A DNA stretch of 64,000 bases from Oryctolagus cuniculus (lineage: Eukaryota > Chordata > Mammalia > Lagomorpha > Leporidae). Each line of letters begins with the position of its first letter. The first letter of the stretch is position 1. The DNA lies in contig NC_091442.1 in assembly GCF_964237555.1 (NCBI RefSeq), positions 56,580,011 through 56,644,010 on the forward strand. The letters run 5' to 3'. The notes beneath the pieces are model-generated. The model was not told the origin of the DNA, did not search any database, and worked only from the letters and a program-made list of their open reading frames with translations. Made by a program: the position numbers and the translations under genes. Below, in pieces: positions 44,851 through 56,226 of the stretch.

Positions 44851-45325
44851 GGTATGAATGCCAAGTTGACAAGAGTGGTTAATTTTCTGTGTCCACCCTG
44901 ATTGGGACAGGAAGTGCCCAGATATTTCGTTAAACATTATCCTGGGTGTGTCGGTGTTTCTGGATGAGATTGCCATTTGAATGGGTAGAGGGAGAGAGGC
45001 TGGTAGCTGTCCCCAGTGGGTGGGTCTTATCCAATCCATTGGAGATCTGAGTAGAACAAAAGGTAGGGTGAGGGGGGAATTCACTCCGCCTGATTTCCAG
45101 CTGGGATAGTCTTCTTTCATGCTGAGACCTGAACTTGCACCGTCTGCTTACCTGGTTCTCCAGACCATTGCACTGCAATTTCTACCATTGATTCTCACGG
45201 TTCTTAGGTGTTTGGTCTTTACAGGAATTACATCACCAGCTCTTCTGGGTCTCCAGCTTGCGCATGGCAGGTGGTGGGATGTCTCAGCCTTCATAACTGT
45301 GTGAGCCAATTCCTTCTAACAAATT
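44850..45325 (+). repeat. Old ERVL-type LTR remnant, forward
   Basis: The order is 'gttaattttctgtgtccacc', 'atcctgggtgtgtcggtgtt', 'cagtgggtgggtcttatcca', 'gtgagccaattccttctaac'. It is the inverted partner of the remnant at 43.44-43.93 kb. Confidence 0.5.
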
Positions 45326-45343
45326 TGTAACACACACAAGCCT

Positions 45344-45457
45344 ACTTCAAAAGGTTTGGAATAAAAAAAATAAGCTTATTTTGATGCAAAAATATTTTTA
45401 AGTCCATGCATAGGTTTTTGTTCATAATACCTATTTTCCATGAACTTTTTGAAGCAC
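45344..45457. mobile_element. MITE-like DNA transposon remnant
   Basis: Inverted ends: cttcaaaaggtttgga at the left and tccatgaactttttgaag at the right, with a 114-bp body. A relative lies at 51,894-52,008. Confidence 0.5.
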
Positions 45458-45616
45458 ACACATGTTATATAATCTTATATATGTATATCATATATGTACA
45501 CACACATCTGTACCTGTGTATATAAGGAGAAAGAGGGAAATAGTTTGTGATTTTTGTGTCGTATTTGAGAATTCTTTGCCAAACCCAATGTTAAGAAAAG
45601 TTATGTTTTCTTATAG

Positions 45617-45948
45617 TTTTTTTTTTTTTTAAGATTTATTGATTTACTTGAAAGTCAGAGTTACACAGAGAGAGAAGGAGAGGCAGAGAGAGAGGTTTTC
45701 CATCCGCTGGTTCATTGCCCAAATGGCCGCAACGGCCAGAGCTGTGCCGATCCTAAGCCAGGAGCCAGGACCTTCTTCTGGGTCTCCCACGTAGGTGCAG
45801 GGGCCCAAGGACTTGGGCCATTTCTGCCTTCCCAGGCCATAGCAGAGAGCTGGATCAGAAGTGGAGCAGCCGGGACTCAAACCGGCACCCATATGGGATG
45901 CTGGCACTGCAGGCAGCGGCTTTACCCATTATGCCACAGTGCTGGCCC
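45617..45948 (-). mobile_element. C-SINE, form 1
   Basis: Target repeat ttcttatagttt on both sides. Confidence 0.9.
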
Positions 45949-45968
45949 CTTCTTATAGTTTTACTTTA

Positions 45969-46520
45969 TTTTTTAAAAATTTATTTAGGACCCGGTGCTG
46001 TGGCACAGTGGGTTAAAGCCCTGGCCTGCAACACCGGCATCCCATATGGCTGCTCCTCTTCTGATCCAGCTCTCTGCTATGGCCTGGAAAAGCAGTAGAA
46101 GATGACCCAAGTCCTTGGGCCCCTGCACCCATGGAGGAGACCCAGAAGAAGCTCCTGGCTCCTGGCTTTGGATCAGCTCAGCTCTGGTTGTTGCAGCCAT
46201 TTGGGGAGTGAACCAGCAGATGGAAGACCTCTCCCTCTAGCTCCACATCTCTCTGTAACTGTCTTTAAAAAAAAAAAAAAAAAAAAAAAGATTTATTTAT
46301 TTATTTGAAAGAGAGTTAGAAATCTTCCATCCACTAGTTCACTCTCCAGATGGCTACAACAGCCAAGGTTGGGTCAGGCCAAAGCCAAGAGCCAGGAGCT
46401 TCATCCAGGTCTCCCACATGGGAGGCAGGGGCCCAATCATTTGGGCCATCTTCCACTGCTTTCCCCAGGCACATTAGCAGGGAGCTGCATCAGAAGTGAA
46501 GCAGCTGGAACTCAAACCGG
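45969..46520 (-). mobile_element. C-SINE, form 1, split in its tail, head missing
   Basis: Pieces lie at 45,969-45,987 and 46,290-46,520. A plus-strand SINE lies between. Confidence 0.75.
45988..46289 (+). mobile_element. C-SINE, form 1, nested
   Basis: Inserted at atttattta of the older tail. The poly(A) is about 23 bases long. Confidence 0.82.
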
Positions 46521-46757
46521 CCTCCAGCATTTTATTTATTAAAGAAAGCAGAAATAGAGGTGAAAGAGGGACACAGAGCCCAAGCTTGATATGAAACAGT
46601 TATGGCCAAAATGTTACTAATTTTTAATCTTATTAAGGAGATGCCTAGGTATCTATTACCTTATTATTTGTGCTTTTCTATATGTTTCAAATTATTTGCA
46701 TTTTCTATTTTTAATTCATGCCAAAGATAAAGAAAGGATGCAAGGATAGTGTGAATA

Positions 46758-47070
46758 GGGGCTGGCACTGCAGCACAGCCAGTTAATTGAACTTGCTCCC
46801 CTATCAGAGTGCCAATTTGAGCCCCAACTGCTCTGCTTCTCGAACAGCTCCCTGCTAACGTGCTGAGAAGGCAGCAAAAGATGGTGCAAGGGCTTGGGCC
46901 GCTGCCGCCTGTGTGGGAGACAGGGCTGGGGTTCTTGGCTCCTGACTCACAGCTTCAGCCTGGCTCAGCCCTGGCTCTTGTGGCCATTTGAAGAATGAAC
47001 CGGCAGATGGAAAATTCTCTTTCTCTCTCTCTCTCTCTCTGCCTTTCAAATAAATAAATATTTTTTAAAA
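46758..47070 (+). mobile_element. C-SINE, old
   Basis: Target repeat atagtgtgaata/atagtaggaata. Confidence 0.8.
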
Positions 47071-48010
47071 AATAGTAGGAATAACTTTTTCCCCCGGAAT
47101 TGTTTGTAAGTTGATAACTTGATGCCTTATTAACTCTGAATACTCTTGTGTACCAAAGTAGGACATTCTCCTAGGTAACTCAGTAAAGCCATCAGAACCC
47201 TGGAAATTAATATTAGATATGTTTACCACCATATCACCTATGGACCCCATTAAAGTTTCGCCAGTTGTTCCCAAAATATCCTTTAGAGCAAAAAGAACCA
47301 TGCCAGAATCCATGTTACACTGGACTGTCCTGTCACTTTAGTCTCCTTCCATAGGGAAGCTTCTTGGCCTTTTTTTGACATTTGTGACCTTGGCGCTTGC
47401 TTTTGAAGTTTGCAGCTCAGTTTTGGATGCCCCGCAGGTGTGCATGTCAGCTGTCTCCCTGTGATTTGGTCCGGGTTGTGCGCTTTTGTCGGGAGTCACA
47501 ACAGAACGGGTGTTCTGAGTGTGTTCTGTCTGTTCTGATTTGCCACAGGCCTGGTAGTGTTTGCTTTGAACCCTGGCTTGCAGAAATGTCTGCCAGGTTT
47601 CTCCACTCTGAAGTTAGTTTTTGTCCCCCTGTGATGAGTATTTTGTGGGGAGGTATTTTGCGACTGTGGAACATCCTCATCACGTTTCCAACTGCTAGGT
47701 TTAATATTTGTTGATATTTTGTGGCTTAATTATTACTGTCATGGTTACTAAACGATATATTTTAATTCCATTTTTTCTTCCTACATTAGTTACTTGTCAG
47801 TTTAGAGGAAGAAAAGGCTCTTTTCTTCTTCCAATTCGTTATTTATTCCTATCAGGATGGCTCATGGGTTCTTGTTTTATTTAGTGGGTCTTAATCTTTT
47901 ACTGTCATTAGTTTTATGTTCAAATTGTCCCAGATTTGCCCAGTGGGAGCCCTTGGAAGCTGGCTGCTGTATGCTTTGTCATGTCTCTGTTCCTCTTCTT
48001 CTTTTTGTTT
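47071..48010 (+). repeat. Ancient interspersed repeat, probably L1/HAL1-type 3' region
   Basis: Phrases at 47,350-48,000 recall a common mammalian repeat: 'tgacatttgtgaccttggc', 'tctgccaggtttctccactc', 'tgtggggaggtattttgcga', 'attgtcccagatttgcccag', 'gtgggagcccttggaagctg'. The part from 47,071 to 47,350 is not recognised. The family is not certain. Confidence 0.4.
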
Positions 48011-48019
48011 TTTTTTTTC

Positions 48020-48464
48020 AAAGATTTTTATTCATTCATTTATTTATTTATTTAAAGATTTATTTATTTGAAAGGCAGGATCACAGAGACGGGGAGAGAG
48101 ATCTTCCATTCACTAGTTCACTCCACAAATGGCTACAGGAGTCAGATCTGGGCCAGGCTGAAGCCAGGAGCCAGGAGCTCCATCCGGGTCTTCCTCATGG
48201 GTGACATGGGCCATCTTCCACTGCCTTTCCACACCATTAGCAGGAAGTTGGACTGGAAACCGAGCTGCTGCGACTGGAACTGGTACCAGGATATGGGATT
48301 CGGGCATCAGAAGCTGTGGTCTAACCCACTGCGCCACCTAGGAAGGAAAGGAGGTAAGGGAAGGAGGGCGTGGAGTGGAGCAGCTGGGACTCGAACCGGC
48401 ACCCATATGGGATGCCGGTGTTGCAGGTGGTGGCTTTACCCACTACACCACAGCACTGGCCCTC
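48020..48464 (-). mobile_element. Two overlapping C-SINE copies, one nested
   Basis: An inner reversed old copy occupies about 48,051-48,340. Tail sequence at 48,020-48,050 and a form 1 head at 48,376-48,464 look like the interrupted outer copy. Confidence 0.65.
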
Positions 48465-49004
48465 ATGATTAGTCTTTAACCAGGATGAAGCCTCCAGTCA
48501 TCTTGATTGCTGATTGTCCATCCTAAGAGCACTGTTACCTACTCTTGTACTAAGACAGAAAGGAAATTAGGTTTCCTGATTAGACCAGGTGTGGCTCATC
48601 TGTGTCCATGACAACATGTCTAATGGTGCATATGACTTCACCAAAAGGAACTGTGGTGGAGGTTATTAGCCGAACACATTTAATGGAGAATGGAATTTAG
48701 AAATGAATTCCACAATAGCCACGTCCAAGAGAGCTCTCCAAGACTCTGTTTTTCACCTCGGACTGTCTCTGAGATGTGCAAGTATCTAGCAGAGAATTTG
48801 CTGCAGGTACTCATGGAGAGCTATGCCCTGCAGCTTTTGCTGTATCACATCAGGTTAGAGATGTGAGAGGTGTCTTGGATGGGGTGTGCCAGGCCTGGGC
48901 CTGTGCTGGATGCCTAATATTACAGCAGGTTCAGGGAGACTCGAACCCATGCTTGAGTGTAGATTCTGAAGTCCCAGGTCCCAGCCCTCCCTTTCCTACA
49001 TAGT
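48465..49004. other. Unique region
   Basis: No gene or repeat was recognised. Confidence 0.35.
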
Positions 49005-49130
49005 AGCAGCAGGACCTTCCCACAGTTGCTTAGCCTCTTTGTGCCTCAATCTTTTCATCTGTAAAATGGGAATTCTACTTCACAGAGTTGTCTAGAATAT
49101 ATCCTTAGAAAAGTACCTGACACTCGAGAT
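49005..49130 (+). mobile_element. MIR element fragment
   Basis: The core reads gttgcttagcctctttgtgc, then catctgtaaaatgggaattc, then ttagaaaagtacctgacac, the standard MIR order. Confidence 0.75.
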
Positions 49131-49253
49131 GGATTCTCTTTGAACCTAAGGACACTTTGGTGTCACGGACTCTCATTTGCACAAATCCAAGGCTTTATAC
49201 TTAACTTTGTCATTTTTCATTCTTTTTCTTAAGGAGACCTCCCTCCTCCCCAG

Positions 49254-49553
49254 GGGGGCAGCACTATGGTGTAGTGGGTAAAGCTGCCACCCACGGTGCT
49301 GGCATCCCATATGGGCGCTGCTCCACCTCTGATCCAGCTCTCTGCTATGGCCTGGGAAAGCAGTGGAAGATGGCCCCGGAACCAATGTGGGAGACCTGGA
49401 ACAAGCTCCTGATTCCTGGCTTTGGATTGGCCCAGCTCCAGCCATTGTGGCCATTTGGGGAGTGAACCAGCAGATGGAAGACTGCTCTCTCTCTGTCTCC
49501 TCCTCTCTCTGTAACTCTGCCTTTCAAGTAAATAAATTAATTAATTTTAAAAA
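49254..49553 (+). mobile_element. C-SINE, form 1
   Basis: It lacks part of the body (the tcttgggcccctgcaccc segment). Tail AAATAAATTAATTAATT. Confidence 0.83.
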
Positions 49554-49689
49554 AGAGAACCTTCCCCCCCAAATTGTATAAACTTCAGGTCCCACTCAGT
49601 CTGGGTCTATCCATCTAATACAAAGTAAATATTTTGCAAATGTTAGTTATTACTTACATTAGGTATATATTTTTAAACCTAAAACACCT

Positions 49690-49968
49690 ATTTTTTTTTA
49701 AAGGATTTATTTATTTATTTGAAAGGCAGAGTTACAGAGAGGCAGAGGTAAAGAGAGAGAGAGAAAGGTCTTCCATCCACTGGTTCATTCCCCAAATGCC
49801 CAGAACTGAGTTGATCAGAAGCCAGGAGCCAGGAACCTATTCGGGTCTCCCACATGGGTGCAGGGAGCTGGACTGGAAGTGGAGCAGCTGAGACTTGAAC
49901 CAGTGTCCATATAGGATGCCAGAACTGCAGGCGGCAGCCTCACCCACTACGCCACAGCGCTGGCCCCT
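49690..49968 (-). mobile_element. C-SINE, form 1, internally deleted
   Basis: The body is shortened between gggtgcag and ggagctggactgg. Confidence 0.83.
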
Positions 49969-49995
49969 TTACATTCAATATTAAGAGTGATTCTC

Positions 49996-50248
49996 CCCAG
50001 TTGCCCCTCTTCTAGGCCAGCTCTCTGCTGTGGCCAGGGAGTGCAGTGGAGGATGGCCCAAGTCCTTGGGCCTTGCACCCCATGGGAGACCAGGATAAGT
50101 ACCTGGCTCCTGCCATTGGATCAGCGCAGTGCGCCGGCCGCAGCGCGCTGGCTGCGGCGGCCATTGGAGGGTGAACCAACGGCAAAGGAAGACCTTTCTC
50201 TCTGTCTCTCTCTCACTGTCCACTCTGCCTGTCAAAAAAAAAAAAAAA
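49996..50248 (+). mobile_element. C-SINE, form 3, 5'-truncated
   Basis: TSD agtgattctcc at 49,985-49,995 and 50,249-50,259. It starts inside the body at ccagttgcccctcttc. Confidence 0.92.
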
Positions 50249-50615
50249 AGTGATTCTCCAAGATATTTTGTTTTTGTCTTTTTTTAGTTGCTCATCTTAC
50301 AGAATGCTAATCTATAAGGTAATCCATAATGTCGCCCATTACTTCCATCCATTCCCCCATTTTAAAATATATTAATTGAGTGGCTACTATGTCACAAGTG
50401 GTTACAATTCTGTGGCTAAAACAGACATTTGTATAAATACAGAATGAGTATCCCTTACCTGAAATGCTTGGAACCAGAAATGTTTTGGATTTCAGATGTT
50501 TTGGGATTTGGGAATATTTTTTCATATACATACTGAGATATCTTGAGGGTGGAACCTAATTTAAGCCTGAAGTTGTTTTATGTTTCGTGTACACCTTAAT
50601 CACATAGTGTGAAGA

Positions 50616-50720
50616 TGATTTTTTGAAACTTTATTTTAAGGAATACAAACTTCATGCATATCATATATACAAACTTAGGAACATAGTGATTCTTCCCACC
50701 CTCCCTCCCTCCCGCCGAAG
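50616..50720 (-). mobile_element. Possible lagomorph L1 3' fragment, reversed
   Basis: 'aaactttattttaaggaata' and 'aacttaggaacatagtgat' resemble an L1 end with its tail. The Tigger target gaagatgatttt/gaagtaactttt is duplicated around it. Confidence 0.35.
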
Positions 50721-50722
50721 TA

Positions 50723-51073
50723 ACTTTTTTATAAAGATTTATTTATTTATTTGAAAGGCAGAATTATACACAGAGAGAAGGAAAGACAAAGAGGTAGAGA
50801 GAGAGACAGAGAGATTCCATCTGCTGGTTCACTCCCAAAATGGCCACAACAGCTGGTGTTGGGCCAGGCTGAAGCCAGGAGCCTGAAGCTTCTTCCTGGT
50901 CTCCTCTATGTGGGTGCAGGGGCCCAAGGACTTGGGCCATCCTCCACTGCTTTCCCAAGTATATTGGCAGGGAGCTGGATCCAAAGTGGAGCAGCCTGGA
51001 CTTGAACTGGCACCCATATGGGATACCAGTGCTATAGGCTGGGCTTAACCCTCTGTGCTATAGCACTGGCCCC
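50723..51073 (-). mobile_element. C-SINE, form 1
   Basis: Reversed copy inside the Tigger remnant, ending ctatagcactggcccc. Confidence 0.85.
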
Positions 51074-51121
51074 TGAAGGTAATTTTATATAATATTTGAA
51101 ATGTTCTTGTTTGTGTGTGTT

Positions 51122-51747
51122 TTAAATTTTTTTATTTGGGCCGGCGCTGTGACTCACTTGGTTAATCCTCTGCCTGCAGCGCCGGCATCCCATGTGGGCA
51201 CCGGGTTCTAATCCTGGTTGTTCCTCTTCCAGTCCAGCTCTCTGCTGTGGCCCGGGAGTGCAGTGAAGGATGGCCCTAGTCCTTGGGCCCCTGCACCCGC
51301 ATGGGAGACCAGAAAGAAGCACCTGGCTCCTGGCTTCAGACTGGTGCAGCGCCAGCCTTAACGGCCATTTGGGAGTGAACCAACGGAAGGAAGACCTTTC
51401 TGTCTCTCTCTCTCACTGCCTATAACTCTACCTGTCAAATAAATAAAAAAAAAATTTATTTGAAAGGCATAGTGAGAGAGAGAGAGGCAAATGACACACA
51501 CATACCACAGAGAGAGAGACGAGGGAGGGGAGAGAGACTTCCATCTGCTAGCTCCCTCTCCAAATGCCCGCAACAGCCAGGGCTGGGTCAGCCCGAATCC
51601 AGGAATCAGGGTGGCAGGGGCCCAAGCACTTGGGCCATCATCCACTGCTTTCCCAGAAGCATTAGCAGGGAGCTGGATCAGAAGTGGAGGAGACAGACAC
51701 AGGCTTCCCAAGCAGTGGCTTGACCTGCTGTACCACAGCACCGCCCC
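51122..51747 (-). mobile_element. C-SINE, form 1, split in its tail
   Basis: The tail starts at 51,122-51,136. The rest follows at 51,450-51,747 after a nested form 2 copy. Confidence 0.78.
51137..51449 (+). mobile_element. C-SINE, form 2, nested
   Basis: Head gggccggcgctgtgactcac. Inserted at the T-rich tail of a reversed SINE. Confidence 0.85.
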
Positions 51748-51893
51748 GGTGCCTGTGTTTTGACTGCAACCCATTCCATGTCAGGCATGGAATTTTCCAC
51801 TTGTGTCCTCATGTTGGTACTCACAAAGTTTCAGAGTTTGGAGCATTTCAGATCTCAGATTTACAGATGGGGCTGCTTTAAAAAATTATACAA

Positions 51894-52008
51894 TGGTGCT
51901 TCAAAAAGTTTGTGGAAAAGTGAGGTTAAAAGATGTGCTGCAACACAATTGAAGTCTATGTGTAGTTTCTTCCTAGTACATACTTTCCACGAACTTTTTG
52001 AAAAGCCC
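51894..52008. mobile_element. MITE-like DNA transposon remnant
   Basis: Inverted ends ggtgcttcaaaaagtttgtg and ttccacgaactttttgaaaa. The length is about 115 bp. Related to 45,344-45,457. Confidence 0.55.
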
Positions 52009-52129
52009 TTATATGTACAGCCACATGGAGGAAGACACAAGAAACTAGAGGGGGTTGGTAACGTTAGGCTATGTTCACGCTGCTTTAATGGGTAAGTATG
52101 AGATTTGGAAGCTGGAAGAAACCACATAT

Positions 52130-52395
52130 GCAAAGGTCTGGATTCCTCTACTGTATACATCTCTATCAATACTTACATTATGCCAGGTACTATTCTGAGT
52201 ACTGGGGATACAGCAAGAAACATGGCAGGCAAGGGTGGGGCTTTCCTTGTAGTAATGGCAGCACCAAACAGGGTACTGCAGCAGAGTGTCCTGTGAGTGC
52301 ATGGGATGTGTGTCTTCTAAAGCAAATTGCGAGAGAAGTCTTTTCAGAAGGGAAACATTGAGGAGAGCTTTGAATGACAAGAAGGACTCCAAGTT
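52130..52395 (+). repeat. Ancient mammalian-wide interspersed repeat, family not assigned
   Basis: 'tgccaggtactattctgagt', 'actggggatacagcaagaaa' and 'gaaacattgaggagagcttt' follow the same order as at 32.3 kb. Confidence 0.5.
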
Positions 52396-52474
52396 GGAGG
52401 CCTTGCGCTGCCTGATGTCAGGATTTACCATAAACTTGCGGTCATGAGACAGCAGTGTGGGGGTCAGGATAAAC

Positions 52475-52802
52475 CCCAGGACAGTTGTTTGGCACAGTAT
52501 TTAAGATGTGTTTTGGGAAACCCACATTCCACACTGGAGTTCTTGGTTTCAAGTACTGCCTCTGCTCCTGATCCAGCTTCTTGCTAACGCACACCTAGAG
52601 ACATCAGGCGATGGCTTAAGATCTTGAGTCCTTGGCCACCCAAGTGGGAGACCTAGATAGTTTGTGGCTCCCATCTTGAGCCTGGCCCAGTGTTGGCTGT
52701 TGTAGAATTTGGAGAGTGAACCAGCAGAGGAAAGATCTTGCTCTGTCTCTGTCTCTCCTTCTAATAAAATGAAAGTAAATTAAAAATCTTAATTATTAAA
52801 AA
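52475..52802 (+). mobile_element. C-SINE, old
   Basis: TSD aggataaac at 52,466-52,474 and 52,803-52,811. Confidence 0.88.
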
Positions 52803-53010
52803 AGGATAAACATATCAATGGAAGAAAATAAACAATTCAGACACCAGCCTAACTGTATATGGTCAATTGAATTTCAAGAAAAGTGTCAAGTTAATTTAAT
52901 GGAGAAAAATATTCAAAACTGTCATAGGGAAACATTTAGACAGCTGTATGCAAAAGGAAAAAAAAAAGAACTTTAATTCCTACTTCGTACCAGATAAAAA
53001 AGCTATGTTG

Positions 53011-53289
53011 AGGGGCGGGTATTGTGGTGCAGCTGGTTAAGCCACTGCTTGGTGTGCTGGCATCCCAGTAGTGGAATGCCTGGGATTGAGTCCCACCTTC
53101 ACTCCCATCCACTTCCTGAGAATGTGCACCCTGGGAGGCAGCAGGCAACACTCCAGTGCTTGAGTCTCTGCAGCCCACTTGGGAGACCTGGATAGAGTTC
53201 CTGGCTCCAGGCTCCTGGCCCTGCCCTAGCTATTGCAGGTATTTGAGGGTGGATGGGAGTCTCTCTCTTTCAAATAAATAAACTTTTTA
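53011..53289 (+). mobile_element. C-SINE, old
   Basis: Target repeat aaaaagctatgttg/aaaaagttatgttg. Confidence 0.85.
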
Positions 53290-53623
53290 AAAAAGTTATG
53301 TTGCAATGGATGACAGACCTAAACAGAAGCTTAGAACTATAAATATTCTAAAAGAAAACATAACCAAAAATCTTTGCAATTTTGGGTTAGGCAGAGATTT
53401 CTTAGGACACAGACACACACAAACACAAACTATATGAAATTGATATATTTGGACTTTATCAAAATTAAAAACATCTGCTTTCCAAAAATTCCCTTTTTAA
53501 AAACATGAAAAGACACTGGAGTAAATATTTTCAAAACACACATGAGATAGTAAAGAGCTGGTATCTAGAATAGCCATACACAAAAACCTTTTACAATGTA
53601 ATGATAAGAAAACAACTAACCTA

Positions 53624-53919
53624 TTTTTTAAAAATATTTATTTGAAAGACAGAGTTACAGAGAGAGGTTGAGACAGAGAGAGAGGTCTTCCATCCACTGA
53701 TTCACTCCCCAGATGGCTGCAACTGCCGGAGCTGCACAGACCTGAAGCCAGGAGCCAGGAGCTTCTTCCAGGTCTCCCATGCGGGTGCAGGGGCCCAAGG
53801 ACCTGGGCCATCTTCTACTGCTTTCCCAGGCCACAGCAGAGAGCTGGATCGGGAGAGGAGCAGCTGGGACTAGAACCAGGCCAGGGCTTTAACCCACTAC
53901 GCCACAGCGCCGACACCCA
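53624..53919 (-). mobile_element. C-SINE, form 1
   Basis: Target repeat acaac(taa)cctattttt. Part of the head is deleted (accaggccagggctttaac). Confidence 0.85.
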
Positions 53920-54708
53920 AACAACCTATTTTTAAAGTTGGTAAAGTATTTGAACAGACATTTTAGCAGGTAAAACAATACAGTTGACAGGTAAGTACGT
54001 TAAAAGATGCTGAATATCGTTCATCATGGTGAGAAGCAAATTAAAACCACCCTGTGATCCCAGTGTGTACCCCCTAGAGAGGCTAAAGTGAATAGAGACA
54101 GTGCAGAGGGGAGGGTGAGAAGCAACCAGAATGCTCAGACACTGCTAGCGGGAATGGAAAATGAGGTCCCTCCTTCGGAAAACAGTTTGGCAGTTCTTAG
54201 AAAGTTACATCTCCACCTACCATGTAGCCCAGAAATGCCATTCCTAGATGTTTATCCGAGAGCAATAAAAACAGGCCCCAACAACGGGCTGTACATGCAT
54301 ACTCACAGCAGCTTTATTGTAATGGCCCCAAACTGGACACCACCTAGTGGGTATCACTATCAGCTGGGAACTGGATAAACAGTTTACAGTTCATCATGCA
54401 ATAAAATATTAGGCAGGAGTAATGCATGCAATGGCATGGATGAATCTCAAAACGTGGTAAATGAAGAAGCCAGACACAAAAGTCTTCATACCACATAATG
54501 CCATTTAATGTCTTTCTGGAAAAGGCAGAAGTAGGGACAGGAGTTAGATCAGTCACTGCTGAGGGCTGTGTGCAGGGGGATTGACTATACAGGGGTACAC
54601 ATAAATTGTTGAGATGGTAAAAAGGTTATGCATTTCAGTTGTGATCATTACATGATTGTGTATATCTGTCAAAATTCAGCAAATTGTATGCTTAAAAATG
54701 GTGAATTG

Positions 54709-55400
54709 GGGGGCCGGCACTGTGACATAGTGGGTAAAGCCACAGCCTACAGTGCTGGCATCCCATATGGGCACCAATTCAAGTCCTGGCTGCTCCACTT
54801 CTGATCCAGCTCTCTACTATGGCCTGGGAAAGCAGTGGAGGATGGCCCAAGTCCTTGGGCCCCTGCACTCACGTGGGAGACCCGGAAGAAGGTCCTGGCT
54901 CCTGGCTTCGGATCGGCACAGCTCCGGCTGTTGCGGCCATCTGGGGAGTGAACCATTGGATGGAAGACCTCTCTTTTTCTCTCTCTCCTCTCCCTCTCTC
55001 AGCCTCTCCTTCTTTCTGTGTGTAACTCTGACCTTCAAATAAATAAATAAATCTTTTTTTTTTTTTTTGACAGAGTGGACAGTGAGAGGGACAGAGAGAA
55101 AGGTCTTCCTTTTCTGTTGGTTCACCCCTCAATGGCCGCTGCGGCCGGTGCACCGCGCTGATCTGAAGCCAGGAGCCAGTTGCCTCTCCTGGTCTCTCAT
55201 GCGGGTGCAGGGTCCAAGCACTTGGGACATCCTCCACTGCCTTCCCGGGCCACAGCAGAGAGCTGGATAGGAAGAGGAGCAACCAGGACAGAATCCAGCA
55301 CCCTGACCGGGACTAGAACCTGGTGTGCTGGTGCCACAGGCGAAGGATTAGCCTATTGAGCTGTGGCGCTGGCCAATAGATAAATCTTAAACAAAAAAAG
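54709..55400 (+). mobile_element. C-SINE, form 1, split in its tail
   Basis: The body is 54,709-55,053. The rest of the tail (tagataaatcttaaac) follows at 55,375 after a nested form 3 SINE. Confidence 0.87.
55054..55374 (-). mobile_element. C-SINE, form 3, nested
   Basis: Reversed copy in the AAATAAATAAATC tail of the preceding SINE. Confidence 0.87.
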
Positions 55401-55800
55401 GATGAACCTTGGGTTTTGTCTGAGAGGTGAAATTGAGTAACAGATGGGAGAAGTCACGAGGAAACCAAGGTCTGAAAGAGCGTCCGAGCATAATGTGTTC
55501 AAGAAGCTGTTCCTATGTGGAGTGTATGGAGATCGGATGGGTGGAGAGGGCGGTGAGAAAGTAGAGTGGCCTGAAACAGAATCCCTGCTCACACCACAAG
55601 GCGTCTGGACTTCATTTGGGGTCTGTTTGTCCACTGGAAGTCACTGTAGGATTTTAAATAGGAGGACGATTGATCAAATTCATATTTTACAAAGATAATT
55701 AGTAGCAGCAATAGGACGTTTCAATTGAAGGGGAATACAGAAGCCAAACGGCATTCTGTGTCATCTTCTGATCTTTGTCTTTTTAAAGTTTCATTTATTT
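55401..55800. other. Unique spacer
   Basis: No repeat or gene was recognised. Confidence 0.35.
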
Positions 55801-55804
55801 ATTT

Positions 55805-56140
55805 TTTAAAATATTTATTTATTTGAAAGTCAGAGTTACACAGAGAGAGGAGAGGCAGAGAGAGAGAGAGAGAGGTCTTCCATCCGCTGATTGACTCCCC
55901 AGTTGGCCACAATGGCCGGAGCTGTGCCGATCCGAAGCCAAGAGCAAGGAGCTTCTTCCAGGTCTCCCAAGTGGGTGCAGGGGCCCAAGAATGGGCCCAG
56001 GGCCATTCTCTGCCTCTCTTCCAGGTGCATCAGCAGGGAGCTGGGCCAGAAGTGAAGCAGCCAGGACTCGGAGTGGTGCCCATATGAGATGCTAATGTCG
56101 CAGATGGCGGCTTAACTTGTTACACCACAATGCTGGCCCC
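55805..56140 (-). mobile_element. C-SINE, form 1
   Basis: Reversed copy ending caccacaatgctggcccc. Confidence 0.85.
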
Positions 56141-56162
56141 GTAACTGATTTTTAGGAAGCAG

Positions 56163-56222
56163 CACAGTACAATAGAAAGAGCATAAATGGCTTTGGAGCC
56201 AGACCCCAGTTCAAATCGGCAC
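56163..56222 (+). mobile_element. MIR head fragment
   Basis: 'cagtacaatagaaagagcat' and 'ggctttggagccagaccc' match the 5' part of MIR. Confidence 0.55.
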
Positions 56223-56226
56223 GGCA

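Larger units (their letters stand above)
50440..51875 (+). mobile_element. Tigger-type DNA transposon remnant, in pieces
   Basis: 'gagtatcccttacctgaaat', 'ttttggatttcagatgtttt', 'gacatactgag'-like text and finally 'ggaattttccacttgtgtcc' and 'gtttggagcatttcagatct' follow the order of a MER44/Tigger7-like element. A small L1-like piece and three C-SINEs interrupt it. Family assignment from memory. Confidence 0.5.
52396..54708 (+). mobile_element. Old L1: ORF2 end and 3' UTR, sense, interrupted by three SINEs
   Basis: Consecutive L1 phrases: 'gacagcagtgtgggggtcag', 'tatatggtcaattgaatttc', 'tatttggactttatcaaaat', 'ttggcagttcttagaaagtt', 'gcatggatgaatctcaaaac', 'gaagaagccagacacaaaag', 'attgtatgcttaaaaatggt'. 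Frames are broken. SINEs lie at 52,475, 53,011 and 53,624. Confidence 0.85.

Noticed and set aside
47065..47313. 82-codon minus frame considered as a retroviral remnant
   Set aside because: No motif could be recognised and it abuts an old non-LTR repeat. The evidence is too weak.
52022..52091. Possible plus exon ending at a GGGTAAGTATG donor
   Set aside because: The acceptor is weak and the segment lies between a MITE and an ancient repeat, so the donor match is probably chance.
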